From NCBI GenBank assembly GCA_964634205.1, contig CAZWKE010000012.1, forward strand, positions 1 to 64,000: a DNA stretch of 64,000 nucleotides. Direction: 5' to 3'. Positions 17,818 to 26,492 of this stretch are shown here, one piece after another (position 1 is the stretch's first letter; each line of letters opens with the position of its first letter). This stretch comes from JAFGGG01 sp964634205. Its GTDB lineage: Bacteria; Spirochaetota; Spirochaetia; SZUA-6; RPPD01. The notes under the pieces were generated by a model that ran no database searches, was not told the origin of the DNA, and saw nothing but the letters and a program-made list of their open reading frames with translations. Position numbers and translations under genes: made by a program.

Positions 17818-20022
17818 ATGAGAAGATTACCTATCTTTATACTATTGATACTCTTTTTCGCAGGGACCGGCGCCGTATTTGCCCAGGCACCGTTGTTGGC
17901 ATATTTTGAAAATCCAAGCGGCGGATTAAAGATTCGTGAGTCGAACGGCACGGAGCTTTCGGGCGATAAATTGAAGATCGGCAACCGGGTCCCCGTGGGC
18001 TCTACGGTGATCACCGAAGAAAAGGATTATGTGGAACTGCAGCTCGTAAACGGGACGATTATCCGTATAAATGAAAATTCGAATTTCACCATCACCTCCA
18101 TTCAGGGTCTCAACGGGGCAAAGGAAAACTCATTTGAACTTTATGTCGGCAAGTTTCGTACTGTCGCGGCCAAAGCCAGCGGAGAAGAGCGTTACCGTCT
18201 GCGTACAAGAACCGCCGTCTGCGGTATCAGGGGGACGGACACGGGCATTGAGGCTTTGTATGATGAAAGTGTTCCCGGTAATATCGGGGCAAAGATATTT
18301 GTGTTCGACGGTGAGGTTGAGGTGACCAAGCTGGATGCCCTGTCGCAAAAGACCCTGGGCAGTATTACGTTGAAGGGCGGACAATGGGCGGATACCACCA
18401 CCGCCCGGTTCAAGCCGGAGATTATGAGTGCACGGCTGCGCACGGATTTTTTACGCGGCCTGAAGTTCAAAAAGCTTGATCCGGCCAAAGTCCCGGGGCA
18501 TACGGGTACCGCCACAAGTACACAACCGCTCAGTGATGCGGGTGAGGGACCCACGGGTACTACAACGCAGGCAGAACCGGAATGGGTAAAGGCCTTACGG
18601 CAGATGCTGGGCATGGAGATCGGTACGGTTACCATCGGTGATATTACGTATGCCAAGGCAATCCTGCAGCCGGTGATAAAATTCGACGACTTCCGGTTGG
18701 TCCTGTATCTCCCGATAATTTATCAATCAAATATGTTTGATCCGCAGGACTGGTACCAACCGGACGGCAATAATGAATGGTCGTTCGGATCGGATCCCAA
18801 ATACAAAGACGATCTTGGGGGGAGGATCGGAGATATATTCGCCGACCTGATCCTGAAGATAAAAAGTCTGGAGTACGGGCAACTGCGTGATGATTTTTTC
18901 ATTAAACTGGGGAATCTGGATGATATCACCATCGGTCACGGTCTTATTATGCGGGATTATGCAAACGATTCGGAGTTCCCGGCGATCCGCAGACTGGGAT
19001 TCAATCTCGGCATGGATTTCAATACGGTGGGGTTCGAGTTGATGTGTAATGATCTGGCCCAGGCTGCCCGGGGGAAACCGGAGATTATGGGCGCCCGCTT
19101 TTATGTCCGTCCGGCGGGAAAAAGTTTTCCCCTGGCGTTCGGATTGAGCGCCGTTGTGGACCTTAATCCGGCAAATTCCCTGGAGGGTTACACCGGACCG
19201 ACCACGACCGGTGATCCGGTGTTTTTTAATTTTGGTCTTGATACGGAGTTCCCGCTGGTGGAAACCGACGCGTTCGGCCTGGTGCTGTTTGCCGATGTCG
19301 CCTGTATGCTGCCCTATTTCAGGGAAAAGGTTGCCGGCGGCATAGACAGCGGGTTTGCCTTCGACGCGATCTGGCATGGACCGTCCGGGGATGAGACACT
19401 CAGCAATTACGGGATCGCGGCCGGTCTGTTGGGAAACGTGGGAGAGTTCGACTGGCGGCTTGAGGCACGTTATTCTACAGGTATGTTCAAGCCGGCCTTC
19501 TATAATGCACTGTATGACCGCCTGCGCGGTCCGTACATATATGATGTTATTGATTACCTGTTGAATCCGGGAACAGCGGAGAACATGGCCTCGACCTTCG
19601 GTATTTACGGGGAGGGCAAATATACGTGGGAAAAGGTTCTTTCCTTTACCGCCGGTTATCTGCTGCCCCTGAATCTGGAGGACGGGAATGTGACGATGGG
19701 GGACGATGATTACCTGATCCTGCAGTTTACCCTTGAACCGGGTGTAATCCCTGTCGTAGGGATTTATTTTCAGATATCTTATGAAAGAACGCGTTTTATC
19801 CAAACCCTCGCTGAAGGTGAACAGAATAATCTCAATTTATTTGATGAGAATACGGTGATAAAAACCGCCGTCGGCTACCCCCTGACGGAAAATATCAATA
19901 TAATATTCTACCTCACAAGCTCCCTGATGCGGGACACGGAGACCGGGGATATTGTGTATGACGGTTCGGGACGGCCCAAGGTGGCCACAACGATCAGTTT
20001 TGAAACACAGATCAGTTTTTAG
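17818..20022 (+). CDS. FecR-domain protein fused to outer-membrane beta-barrel
   Basis: A 734-residue exported protein, 18 bases after its paralogue, with GGGAGGAG before the ATG. After the signal peptide comes a FecR-type beta domain (about residues 45-190): VPVGSTVITEEKDYVELQLV, then NGTIIRINENSNFTI and the hallmark AVCGIRGTD. A Thr-rich linker (about 225-250) leads to a barrel (about 265-734) related to the preceding protein and ending in Ile-Ser-Phe, a typical barrel terminus. FecR domains usually sense or bind on the periplasmic side; here the domain could be a periplasmic anchor or plug for the barrel. No sigma-factor gene accompanies it, so a FecI-FecR circuit is unlikely. Confidence 0.8.
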   Translation: MRRLPIFILLILFFAGTGAVFAQAPLLAYFENPSGGLKIRESNGTELSGDKLKIGNRVPVGSTVITEEKDYVELQLVNGTIIRINENSNFTITSIQGLNGAKENSFELYVGKFRTVAAKASGEERYRLRTRTAVCGIRGTDTGIEALYDESVPGNIGAKIFVFDGEVEVTKLDALSQKTLGSITLKGGQWADTTTARFKPEIMSARLRTDFLRGLKFKKLDPAKVPGHTGTATSTQPLSDAGEGPTGTTTQAEPEWVKALRQMLGMEIGTVTIGDITYAKAILQPVIKFDDFRLVLYLPIIYQSNMFDPQDWYQPDGNNEWSFGSDPKYKDDLGGRIGDIFADLILKIKSLEYGQLRDDFFIKLGNLDDITIGHGLIMRDYANDSEFPAIRRLGFNLGMDFNTVGFELMCNDLAQAARGKPEIMGARFYVRPAGKSFPLAFGLSAVVDLNPANSLEGYTGPTTTGDPVFFNFGLDTEFPLVETDAFGLVLFADVACMLPYFREKVAGGIDSGFAFDAIWHGPSGDETLSNYGIAAGLLGNVGEFDWRLEARYSTGMFKPAFYNALYDRLRGPYIYDVIDYLLNPGTAENMASTFGIYGEGKYTWEKVLSFTAGYLLPLNLEDGNVTMGDDDYLILQFTLEPGVIPVVGIYFQISYERTRFIQTLAEGEQNNLNLFDENTVIKTAVGYPLTENINIIFYLTSSLMRDTETGDIVYDGSGRPKVATTISFETQISF

Positions 20023-20039
20023 AAAATACAGGCGTGTTG

Positions 20040-21749
20040 ATGAATAAAAGTGACGATAAATCCCGGACAATTCGCATCCTGGGAGAGGATGTCGCAAGAC
20101 GGATTGCGGCCGGAGAGGTGATTGAGCGGCCGTTTTCGGTTGTGCGGGAGCTGCTTGACAATGCAATCGATGCCGGGGCGGATGAGATTTCGGTTTATCT
20201 AAAAGAAGGCGGCATCTCTTCCATACGGGTTGTTGATAACGGGCTGGGTATGTCCGCGGATGATTTGAAACTCTGCTATTGCGCCCATGCAACATCCAAA
20301 ATACAATCACTTGATGATCTCGATTCACTTGCGACCCTGGGATTTCGGGGCGAAGCCCTTTCAAGTATGGCGGCATGTGCCCGCCTTGAGATTATCAGCG
20401 CGCTTACCGGCAGCGCGGAGCAGGCGCACCGCCTGGTTGTACAGGCCGGTAAAATTATTTCATTTGAACCCTATCGCGGGACCGGCGGTACGGTAGCGGA
20501 AGTCTCTCACCTGTTCTTTAATATGCCGGCCAGAAAAAAATTCCTTAAACGTACCTCTGCCGAAACCGGTATGTGCAAAACTGTGTTTATCGACAAGGCG
20601 GTTCCCTTTCCGGATGTTGTATTCAAGCTGTTTGTGGACGGTGAAATGAAAATATTTTTGAACCGGGAGACGCTGAAAAAAAGGGTGACTGATGCGTATC
20701 ATTATAACGAACACGCGGAACTGTTTTTTGAAGCCTCCGAACAAACCGGGGACTTCACCCTCACGGTGATCGGTGCTTCCCCGGCCCTGTACAGAAAGGA
20801 TAGAAAGCATATAGAGCTTTTTGTGAACAAGCGGCGTATATTTGAATACGCATTGGTCCAGGCCGTGGAATACGGTTATCGGGAGTTTCTCCCGGGCGGC
20901 CTGTTCCCTGTTTGCTTTGTCTTTCTGGAAACCGATCCCGGACTTGTGGATTTTAATATTCATCCCGCCAAAAAGGAAGTACGCCTGAAAAAACTGCCGT
21001 TCATTCACCAGACATTGGTCGGCCTGCTCAAACGTATTTTAACGCAACAAGCCGGTACGGTTTCCCGACGTCAAACCGAACATGCAAAAGAGCAAACAAC
21101 GACATATTCGGGAGGTTTTACCTTTCCGGTATCGAGGTCCGAAGCATCCCGGGTGGAGGTAATCCATGATGCCGGTACGAGCGAGCCGGCGGAGGCCGAG
21201 GCATATGAGTTCCGCTATCTGGGACAGCTGTGGAAAACCTTTCTCATTTTCGATTATCGGAACACCGCGTATTTTTTGGATCAGCACGCGGCGCATGAAC
21301 GCCTGCTTTTTGATACATTACAGCACGAGCCCGCCGCCACAGGGGAACTGCTTTTCCCCCTTGGTTTTGAAGCGGAAGAAGAAGAGGCCGAAGTTATTAT
21401 TCGGAATATGGAACAGTTGAAGAACGCCGGCATTGTTGTGCAAAAAATCAGCCGAACGAGTTTTGAAATTTTAAAACTGCCCCAAAGCATGCAGGCGTTG
21501 CCTGAAAACGAACTGATCGATTGCTTGAAAAACGGCAGGGCAAACAAGGATGAGCTGCTGCATGAACTGTATGCGCAAACCGCCTGCCGGATGGCTGTCA
21601 AAGAGGGGCAGGAAATCGATGCGTTGACGGCGGTGGAGCTTTTTAAAGGGGTATTGAACCTGGAAAATCCGCGTTGTCCGCACGGCAGACCGCTTTATTA
21701 CTCATTGACCAAGGACGAGCTGTATAAGCTTACCGGCCGCACGGTGTAA
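20040..21749 (+). CDS. mutL: DNA mismatch repair protein MutL, endonuclease type
   Basis: Links mismatch recognition by MutS to strand removal. About 569 residues. The N-terminal GHKL ATPase is intact: RIAAGEVIERPFSVVRELLD with the catalytic Glu and the Mg-binding Asn that follows, VVDNGLGMS, and ATSKIQSLDDLDSLATLGFR. The C-terminal domain has the endonuclease signature DQHAAHERLLFD, in which the last acidic residue is Asp rather than Glu, plus ACRMAVKEG and CPHGRP, the metal-site motifs of MutL proteins that nick DNA. I prefer the ATG at 20040 over GTG 20034. It follows the FecR-barrel gene by 17 bases; its own promoter is not evident. No mutS in the window. Confidence 0.95.
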   Translation: MNKSDDKSRTIRILGEDVARRIAAGEVIERPFSVVRELLDNAIDAGADEISVYLKEGGISSIRVVDNGLGMSADDLKLCYCAHATSKIQSLDDLDSLATLGFRGEALSSMAACARLEIISALTGSAEQAHRLVVQAGKIISFEPYRGTGGTVAEVSHLFFNMPARKKFLKRTSAETGMCKTVFIDKAVPFPDVVFKLFVDGEMKIFLNRETLKKRVTDAYHYNEHAELFFEASEQTGDFTLTVIGASPALYRKDRKHIELFVNKRRIFEYALVQAVEYGYREFLPGGLFPVCFVFLETDPGLVDFNIHPAKKEVRLKKLPFIHQTLVGLLKRILTQQAGTVSRRQTEHAKEQTTTYSGGFTFPVSRSEASRVEVIHDAGTSEPAEAEAYEFRYLGQLWKTFLIFDYRNTAYFLDQHAAHERLLFDTLQHEPAATGELLFPLGFEAEEEEAEVIIRNMEQLKNAGIVVQKISRTSFEILKLPQSMQALPENELIDCLKNGRANKDELLHELYAQTACRMAVKEGQEIDALTAVELFKGVLNLENPRCPHGRPLYYSLTKDELYKLTGRTV

Positions 21750-21807
21750 AAATTCTGTTCAGTGAGTGCTGAAACGTGCTCGGTTTCGCCGGACAAAATT
21801 ATTCTTA

Positions 21808-23604
21808 TTACAGACCGCGTAAGATCTCTTCCACCTCAGGTTTCTTGGCATAATTCGGGTTTTTTGTGATGAGTGTGGAAAGGATCTCTTTGGCATGGGC
21901 CTTGTCTCCCTCTTTTATCAGGATCAGGCCGTACTGGTAATAGGCGTCCCAGTAGTTGGGGTCCACGGAAAACAGCTCGGAAAAAGTCTTTTTGGCCTCC
22001 AGGTTATTGCCGGATTCAAGGTAGGCAAGCCCCAGGTTATAGCGCGCCAGGGTATCCTGTGAGCGCAGGCTGATGGCCTTGCTCAGATGAGTAATGGCAT
22101 CCTGGTACATCTTCTTGTGCAGGTAGACGGTCCCCAGGTTGTTGTTCACCAGGTACGAATTGGGACTCAGGTTATAGGCGGTTTTCAGGTAGGGGAGTGC
22201 GTCATCATACAACCCATTATCATCATAGAGTTTCCCCAGGTTGATAAGCGGTAATAAATAGTGTGAGTCCAGCGCGATGGCCTTTTTATAGTAGGTTATG
22301 GCCTGGTCGGTGTTTTTCAATTTTTCATAAATCAGGCCCAGGGTATACGCGTACTCCTTTGTATTGGAACTCATGGTATACGCCTTTTCCGCGTAACTTA
22401 AAGCCTGGCTGTAATTGCCCGTATGTATTTTCAGGTTGGCCATATTAAAGTTGGAAACAGGATGGTTGGGATCAAGCTGCAGTACTTTGTTCAGGGTGGA
22501 TTCCGCCTCTGAATACCTTCCCGCGGTGATCAGTGCCCCGGAAAGCCTGCGCTGGAAATCCGCCTTATCGGGAGCATAGGTTACCGCCTGTTTGTATTCA
22601 TTAATTGCCGCGGCGGTATTCCCGCTGTCTTCATAGAGTGTCGCCAGCTGGAAATGTCCGTAGGCATGGTCCGGTTTGAGGGAAAGCAATCCCTTAAAGG
22701 CTGAAACGGCCTGTTTGGTGTTTTTCAACTGCATCTGGGCCACACCCATGTTGTAGTAGGCCTTATAAAAATCCGATTTAATGTGGATACAGCTGGTGTA
22801 AGACTGAACCGCCTTTGAGAATTTCCCCTGGCGGTATTGAATATTCCCCAGTTTATACAGGGCCAGATAGTCTTGAGGATTCAGCCGCGCGGCTTCGCCG
22901 TATTCCTTTTCCGCATTGTCCCATTGTTTCTCCTTTTCGTAAATCTGTCCAAGGGTAAAATGCGGCAAAGAAAGATTGGGATCGTAAGCAATCGCCTTGC
23001 GGGAGTTTTCCAGGGCCTTCTGGATGTTGTCATGATTGTCGGGGTTTTCTTCAAGGTAGGCCTGGCCGATCCGGGCATAGGCCTCTCCCAATTTGGGATC
23101 GATCTGCAGCGCCTCGTTGAACGAACCACGGGCCGAATCATAATCACGGTTGTTTAACTGTTTTATGCCCTTTTCCAGCAGGTCGCGTATTTTGTTCAGG
23201 CGCTCCTTTTCTTTGGACGTCGCGTTTTCGGGGATTTCAAGCTGCGGCTTGTCTGTTCCGGGCCGGCGCACCTCATTGTCGCCGGTGATGACCTCCCGGA
23301 TGATGGTTGTGGTCTTCGAACCCGAAGAGGTCTTGCTCTCGGCCTCTTTCTTTTGTTTGACAACTTCGTCCCGCAGGTCCCGGGCTTCTTTATCATCGTA
23401 ATTTTTCTTTAAAAGATCGTTCAGCAGGTCAAGCGCGGTCTGGTACTCCCCGTCCTTGAGGTAATCCCGTGCCAGTTTTAAAACGTTATCGCGTTCACTC
23501 GTTGCCGGCGCTCCCCCGAAGGTATTGGTAAAAAGGAGCAGGAAGAGTAAGATCAGGATTAACAGCAGTATTCCGCCGCCGATAAATAATACGCGTTTAT
23601 CCAT
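21808..23604 (-). CDS. membrane-anchored TPR protein
   Basis: About 598 residues. GAGGTG precedes the ATG at 23604. One N-terminal membrane helix (VLFIGGGILLLILILLFLLL) anchors the protein. Residues 30-85 carry a first helical-repeat pair, then a Lys/Ser/Thr-rich linker, then about twelve consecutive 34-residue TPR units from residue 140 to the end (for example GEAYARIGQAYLEENPDN). TPR arrays are protein-binding scaffolds; the bulk is probably periplasmic, as the helix is followed by an acidic rather than basic segment, but topology is uncertain. It follows another TPR gene by 24 bases and converges on mutL, with weak hairpins at 21758-21790 between them. Confidence 0.85.
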   Translation of the reverse strand: MDKRVLFIGGGILLLILILLFLLLFTNTFGGAPATSERDNVLKLARDYLKDGEYQTALDLLNDLLKKNYDDKEARDLRDEVVKQKKEAESKTSSGSKTTTIIREVITGDNEVRRPGTDKPQLEIPENATSKEKERLNKIRDLLEKGIKQLNNRDYDSARGSFNEALQIDPKLGEAYARIGQAYLEENPDNHDNIQKALENSRKAIAYDPNLSLPHFTLGQIYEKEKQWDNAEKEYGEAARLNPQDYLALYKLGNIQYRQGKFSKAVQSYTSCIHIKSDFYKAYYNMGVAQMQLKNTKQAVSAFKGLLSLKPDHAYGHFQLATLYEDSGNTAAAINEYKQAVTYAPDKADFQRRLSGALITAGRYSEAESTLNKVLQLDPNHPVSNFNMANLKIHTGNYSQALSYAEKAYTMSSNTKEYAYTLGLIYEKLKNTDQAITYYKKAIALDSHYLLPLINLGKLYDDNGLYDDALPYLKTAYNLSPNSYLVNNNLGTVYLHKKMYQDAITHLSKAISLRSQDTLARYNLGLAYLESGNNLEAKKTFSELFSVDPNYWDAYYQYGLILIKEGDKAHAKEILSTLITKNPNYAKKPEVEEILRGL

Positions 23605-23628
23605 GTTGTACACCTCTTTGGTTTTTGC

Positions 23629-24282
23629 TTATTCTATTATATCCAGTTCAGTATGGCCCGTTTCCTGGAAATTTTCCGTACCCGCCGATTCCGTCTGGGT
23701 ATCGACCGATGCGTTTTTTATGCTGTTTAATACGTTGTTCAACAGGTCCTTTTGCTCATCCAGAGACTGCTGCAGCAGTTTGATCAGTTTTTCGATCTCC
23801 TCACGCTGGGGGGCGTCAGGTCTGATGCGCAGGTAGGTTTTGTAATCTTCGATGGCGTCCGGGTATTTGACCAGGCGCACACGCACATTCGCCCGGTTGA
23901 GATAGGCCGCGGCGAACACGCTGTTTTCAGCGAGAGCCAGGGTATAATTTTTGTCGGCCAGTATATTATCTTTCTGTTTGAAATAATCATTGGCAATATT
24001 AAAATAAAGTACATCCTTTAAATCCTTGGCCACAAGAAGCCCTTTGCGCATAATCTCTATGGCCTTAGCCGGCTCGTTTAACTGATCATAAATCAACCCC
24101 AGGTAATAGTAGATTTTTTCATTATTACTGTCCCGCAGCAAGGCGGTTTCCAGGTTGGACTTGGCTTCCTGTGGTTTATTCTGCATCCACAGCTTTTCAC
24201 CGGTCTCAAAAGCCGTTTGTCCCCATACCAATAGAGTAGAAAAACAAAATACTATTCCAAAAAGCACAAGTTTCCTGTTCAT
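23629..24282 (-). CDS. exported TPR protein
   Basis: About 217 residues. A signal peptide ends near Val-Trp-Gly-Gln. Four to five TPR units follow (for example NEKIYYYLGLIYDQLNEPAK), then a C-terminal helix and an acidic tail. The ATG at 24282 lies after GGTAGG; a GTG two codons upstream is possible. First gene of a two-gene minus-strand transcript with the 598-residue TPR protein, so the two may form one periplasmic scaffold. Transcribed from the promoter at 24298-24325. Confidence 0.82.
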   Translation of the reverse strand: MNRKLVLFGIVFCFSTLLVWGQTAFETGEKLWMQNKPQEAKSNLETALLRDSNNEKIYYYLGLIYDQLNEPAKAIEIMRKGLLVAKDLKDVLYFNIANDYFKQKDNILADKNYTLALAENSVFAAAYLNRANVRVRLVKYPDAIEDYKTYLRIRPDAPQREEIEKLIKLLQQSLDEQKDLLNNVLNSIKNASVDTQTESAGTENFQETGHTELDIIE

Positions 24283-24297
24283 TTTCACCTACCTATA

Positions 24298-24325
24298 AGT
24301 ATACATCTTTTTTTTTGTTTGCCAA
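24298..24325 (-). promoter_or_regulatory. promoter for TPR gene pair
   Basis: On the minus strand: TTGGCA (24325-24320), a 16-base spacer rich in A, then TATACT (24303-24298). It lies 16 bases before the ATG at 24282 and is back-to-back with the plus-strand promoter at 24335. Confidence 0.55.
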
Positions 24326-24334
24326 AGAGAATAT

Positions 24335-24363
24335 TTGACAGTAATTGGGAAAACGGTTAAGCT
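24335..24363 (+). promoter_or_regulatory. promoter for TPR/nuclease-fold gene
   Basis: A perfect TTGACA (24335-24340) with a 17-base spacer to TAAGCT (24358-24363), a weak -10. The gene starts at 24383. Confidence 0.45.
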
Positions 24364-24382
24364 TTTAAGAAAGGTTTTATAG

Positions 24383-25747
24383 ATGCCCGTTACAACAATC
24401 ATTATTTTAATTATCGTCGGCGTTGCCGTTATTCCCTTAATTTTAATTATCCTGAAGATGGCTTTCAAGCCGCGGAAAATTGCGAACGTGGAAGCCTTGT
24501 TAAAACAGGGAAAAACAATTCCGGCTATGCGCATTGCCAAACATATCATTGCCAAAAACTCCCGTGATGTGGATGCCCATTACTTATTGGGGCGTGCGTA
24601 TGTCGAGTTGGATAAACCCGAACTCGCTTTAATGGAGTTTAAAACCGTAAACAGTCTGGGTAATTTTTCAGGTATCTGCAGGGAAGTGCAGTTTCGCAAG
24701 GAGATCGCCGAGCTGTTTATGCAGTTTCACCAGTATGAAGAGGCACTGAAGGAATACTTACTGTTACTGCAGGCCGAACCGTTTGTGGCCGATCATCACT
24801 ACCATGCGGGGCTGCTTTTTGAGGAGCGCAGACGCGACGACAGGGCATATTCCTATTACCTGAAAACCGTAGAACTTGATCCCGATCACGGGGACGCTCA
24901 TTTCCGGCTGGGTAAGATTCTGTATAAACAAAAAAAACCGATAGAGGCCAAAATGGAATTGGAAAAGGCGGTGAAGTATGAATCGGACAACTATAACGCG
25001 TATTTTTACCTGGGAAAACTGCAGAAGGATGCCCATGATTATCTCAGCGCGCTGCTTTATTTTGAAAAATCGGAGAACGATACCGAATTAAAGGTCAAGG
25101 CGTTGATCGAGCGGGGCACCTGTTTCATGAATATGAATAATTGTGAGAGCGCGATCAACGAGCTGGACAGGGCCATCAGGATCGGTGAAAGCGAGAAACG
25201 GAATGAGGTTATCTATGCGCGGTATTTTATCGCGATGTGTTACGAAAAAAAGCGCCAGATTGAACTGGCCATTGAACAGTGGGAAAAGGTGTATGCCAAG
25301 CGCCCGTCTTTTCGTGATGTGGCGGAGAAGCTGTCTCAGTACCAGGAGTTTCGTACCGATGACCGTATAAAGGATTTTCTTACCTCACAGAAGGAACGCT
25401 TCAAGGCCATCTGTATCTCCATGATCAAGGCATTGAAACTGGAGGTCCGTGACATCAGTGAGTTTCCCAACGGCTGCCAGATTATGGCGGTGGAAGCGGA
25501 GCAGAAATGGCGGGGAGCGCGTAAAATGCCCAAGCTTATCAGAATATTTCGTGTGCCTGAAATTATAGACGATTCAGCCGTACGCAATCTGCACGAAGCC
25601 ATGAAAAAAATCAATGTAATGAAGGGCCTGATGATTACCAGCTCGACCTTTTCCAGAAAGGCATACGAGTTCGCGGAAACCAGGCCGATTGATCTTTTTA
25701 ACAAAGACAAGCTGCATGAAATACTGTTGAAAACGGATATCGAGTAG
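24383..25747 (+). CDS. membrane-anchored TPR protein with degenerate Mrr-like nuclease fold
   Basis: A 454-residue protein. One N-terminal membrane helix (TTIIILIIVGVAVIPLILII) is followed by Lys/Arg, placing the rest in the cytoplasm. About eight TPR units occupy residues 40-330. The last about 100 residues read like the second half of an Mrr-type restriction-endonuclease fold: a strand (PKLIRIFRVPEII), a helix with AVRNLHEAMKKINVMKGLMI, then TSSTFSRKAYEFAETRPIDL. The D ... QxK catalytic line of active Mrr enzymes is not preserved (IRIFR in its place), so DNA cleavage is unlikely. Transcribed alone, divergent from the TPR pair. Confidence 0.75.
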   Translation: MPVTTIIILIIVGVAVIPLILIILKMAFKPRKIANVEALLKQGKTIPAMRIAKHIIAKNSRDVDAHYLLGRAYVELDKPELALMEFKTVNSLGNFSGICREVQFRKEIAELFMQFHQYEEALKEYLLLLQAEPFVADHHYHAGLLFEERRRDDRAYSYYLKTVELDPDHGDAHFRLGKILYKQKKPIEAKMELEKAVKYESDNYNAYFYLGKLQKDAHDYLSALLYFEKSENDTELKVKALIERGTCFMNMNNCESAINELDRAIRIGESEKRNEVIYARYFIAMCYEKKRQIELAIEQWEKVYAKRPSFRDVAEKLSQYQEFRTDDRIKDFLTSQKERFKAICISMIKALKLEVRDISEFPNGCQIMAVEAEQKWRGARKMPKLIRIFRVPEIIDDSAVRNLHEAMKKINVMKGLMITSSTFSRKAYEFAETRPIDLFNKDKLHEILLKTDIE

Positions 25748-25771
25748 CGGCATGAATGTTTTTAAAATCAA

Positions 25772-25799
25772 TTGACTCCTTTCTGTATTTTACTATCTT
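25772..25799 (+). promoter_or_regulatory. promoter, possibly leaderless
   Basis: TTGACT (25772-25777), a 16-base spacer and TATCTT (25794-25799), then TATACT and the ATG at 25806. With usual spacing the transcript would begin at or near the ATG, and no ribosome site is visible. Confidence 0.45.
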
Positions 25800-25805
25800 T
25801 ATACT

Positions 25806-26492
25806 ATGAAAATTCTCTGTATCTCCGATTATATCGATCCGCTGGTATACAGTACGAATATCAAAAAAAGATTCAAGGACGTCTCCCTGGTATTAAGCTG
25901 CGGAGATCTGCCGCTGGATTATTATGATTTTATTATAAGCAGTCTGAACAAGCCGTTATTTTTTGTGTTCGGTAATCATAATCTCAGGCGCCTGGGCAAT
26001 TATGATGCGCGCTACAGGATGTATCTGCCGCTCCGTTCCCCGGAACATGAGCGGTACCGGCCCTGCGGCGGCCGCTATATCAGCGGCCGGGTTCGCTATA
26101 TAAACGGGCTGATAATAGCCGGATTGGGCGGGAGTATGAATTATAATAACGGTCTTAATCAGTTCAGTGACCGGGGCATGTTTTTTTATATGCTGCGCCT
26201 TTTGCCTTCTCTGCTCTGGAACCGGCTTTTACACGGCCGTTATATCGATATTCTGATAACACACGCTCCACCCCGCGGTATTCATGATTGGGATGACCGG
26301 TGTCACACGGGGTTTAAAGCCTATTTATGGTTTATGCGTCGCTTTAAACCAAAATACCTGATTCACGGGCATATACATCTCTATAGTCAAAACGCGGCCC
26401 GAAAAAGCCGGTATATGGATACAACGGTAATTAACGCATTCAAACATTATATTTTGCAAATTGAGGACAACCATGGCCAAGATGATGAATGA
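25806..26492 (+). CDS. metallophosphoesterase, variant metal site
   Basis: A 228-residue calcineurin-like phosphoesterase. The order of motifs is preserved: CISDYIDPLVYS at the position of Asp-x-His, SCGDLPLDYYDF, FVFGNHN, a His in ITHAPPRGIHD, and HGHIHLYS. The first motif reads Asp-Tyr-Ile-Asp with no His, and Gly-Asn-His-Asn replaces Gly-Asn-His-Asp/Glu. Loss of the first His is tolerated in some subfamilies. The gene overlaps the ParB-like gene by 20 bases, implying coupled translation. Substrate unknown. Confidence 0.82.
   Translation: MKILCISDYIDPLVYSTNIKKRFKDVSLVLSCGDLPLDYYDFIISSLNKPLFFVFGNHNLRRLGNYDARYRMYLPLRSPEHERYRPCGGRYISGRVRYINGLIIAGLGGSMNYNNGLNQFSDRGMFFYMLRLLPSLLWNRLLHGRYIDILITHAPPRGIHDWDDRCHTGFKAYLWFMRRFKPKYLIHGHIHLYSQNAARKSRYMDTTVINAFKHYILQIEDNHGQDDE

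Noticed and set aside
18727..19803. A 358-codon minus-strand open frame opposite the FecR-barrel gene
   Set aside because: The plus-strand protein has signal peptide, FecR motif and barrel; the antisense frame is rich in Arg, His and Gln with no structure.
17818..20022. FecR protein as part of a FecI-FecR-FecA iron signalling system
   Set aside because: No FecI-type sigma factor or TonB-dependent receptor plug nearby; the C-terminal part is a different barrel.
21750..21807. Terminator between mutL and the convergent TPR gene
   Set aside because: Small stems (TTCAG/CTGAA, GAAAC/GTTTC) without a T-run; too weak to list.
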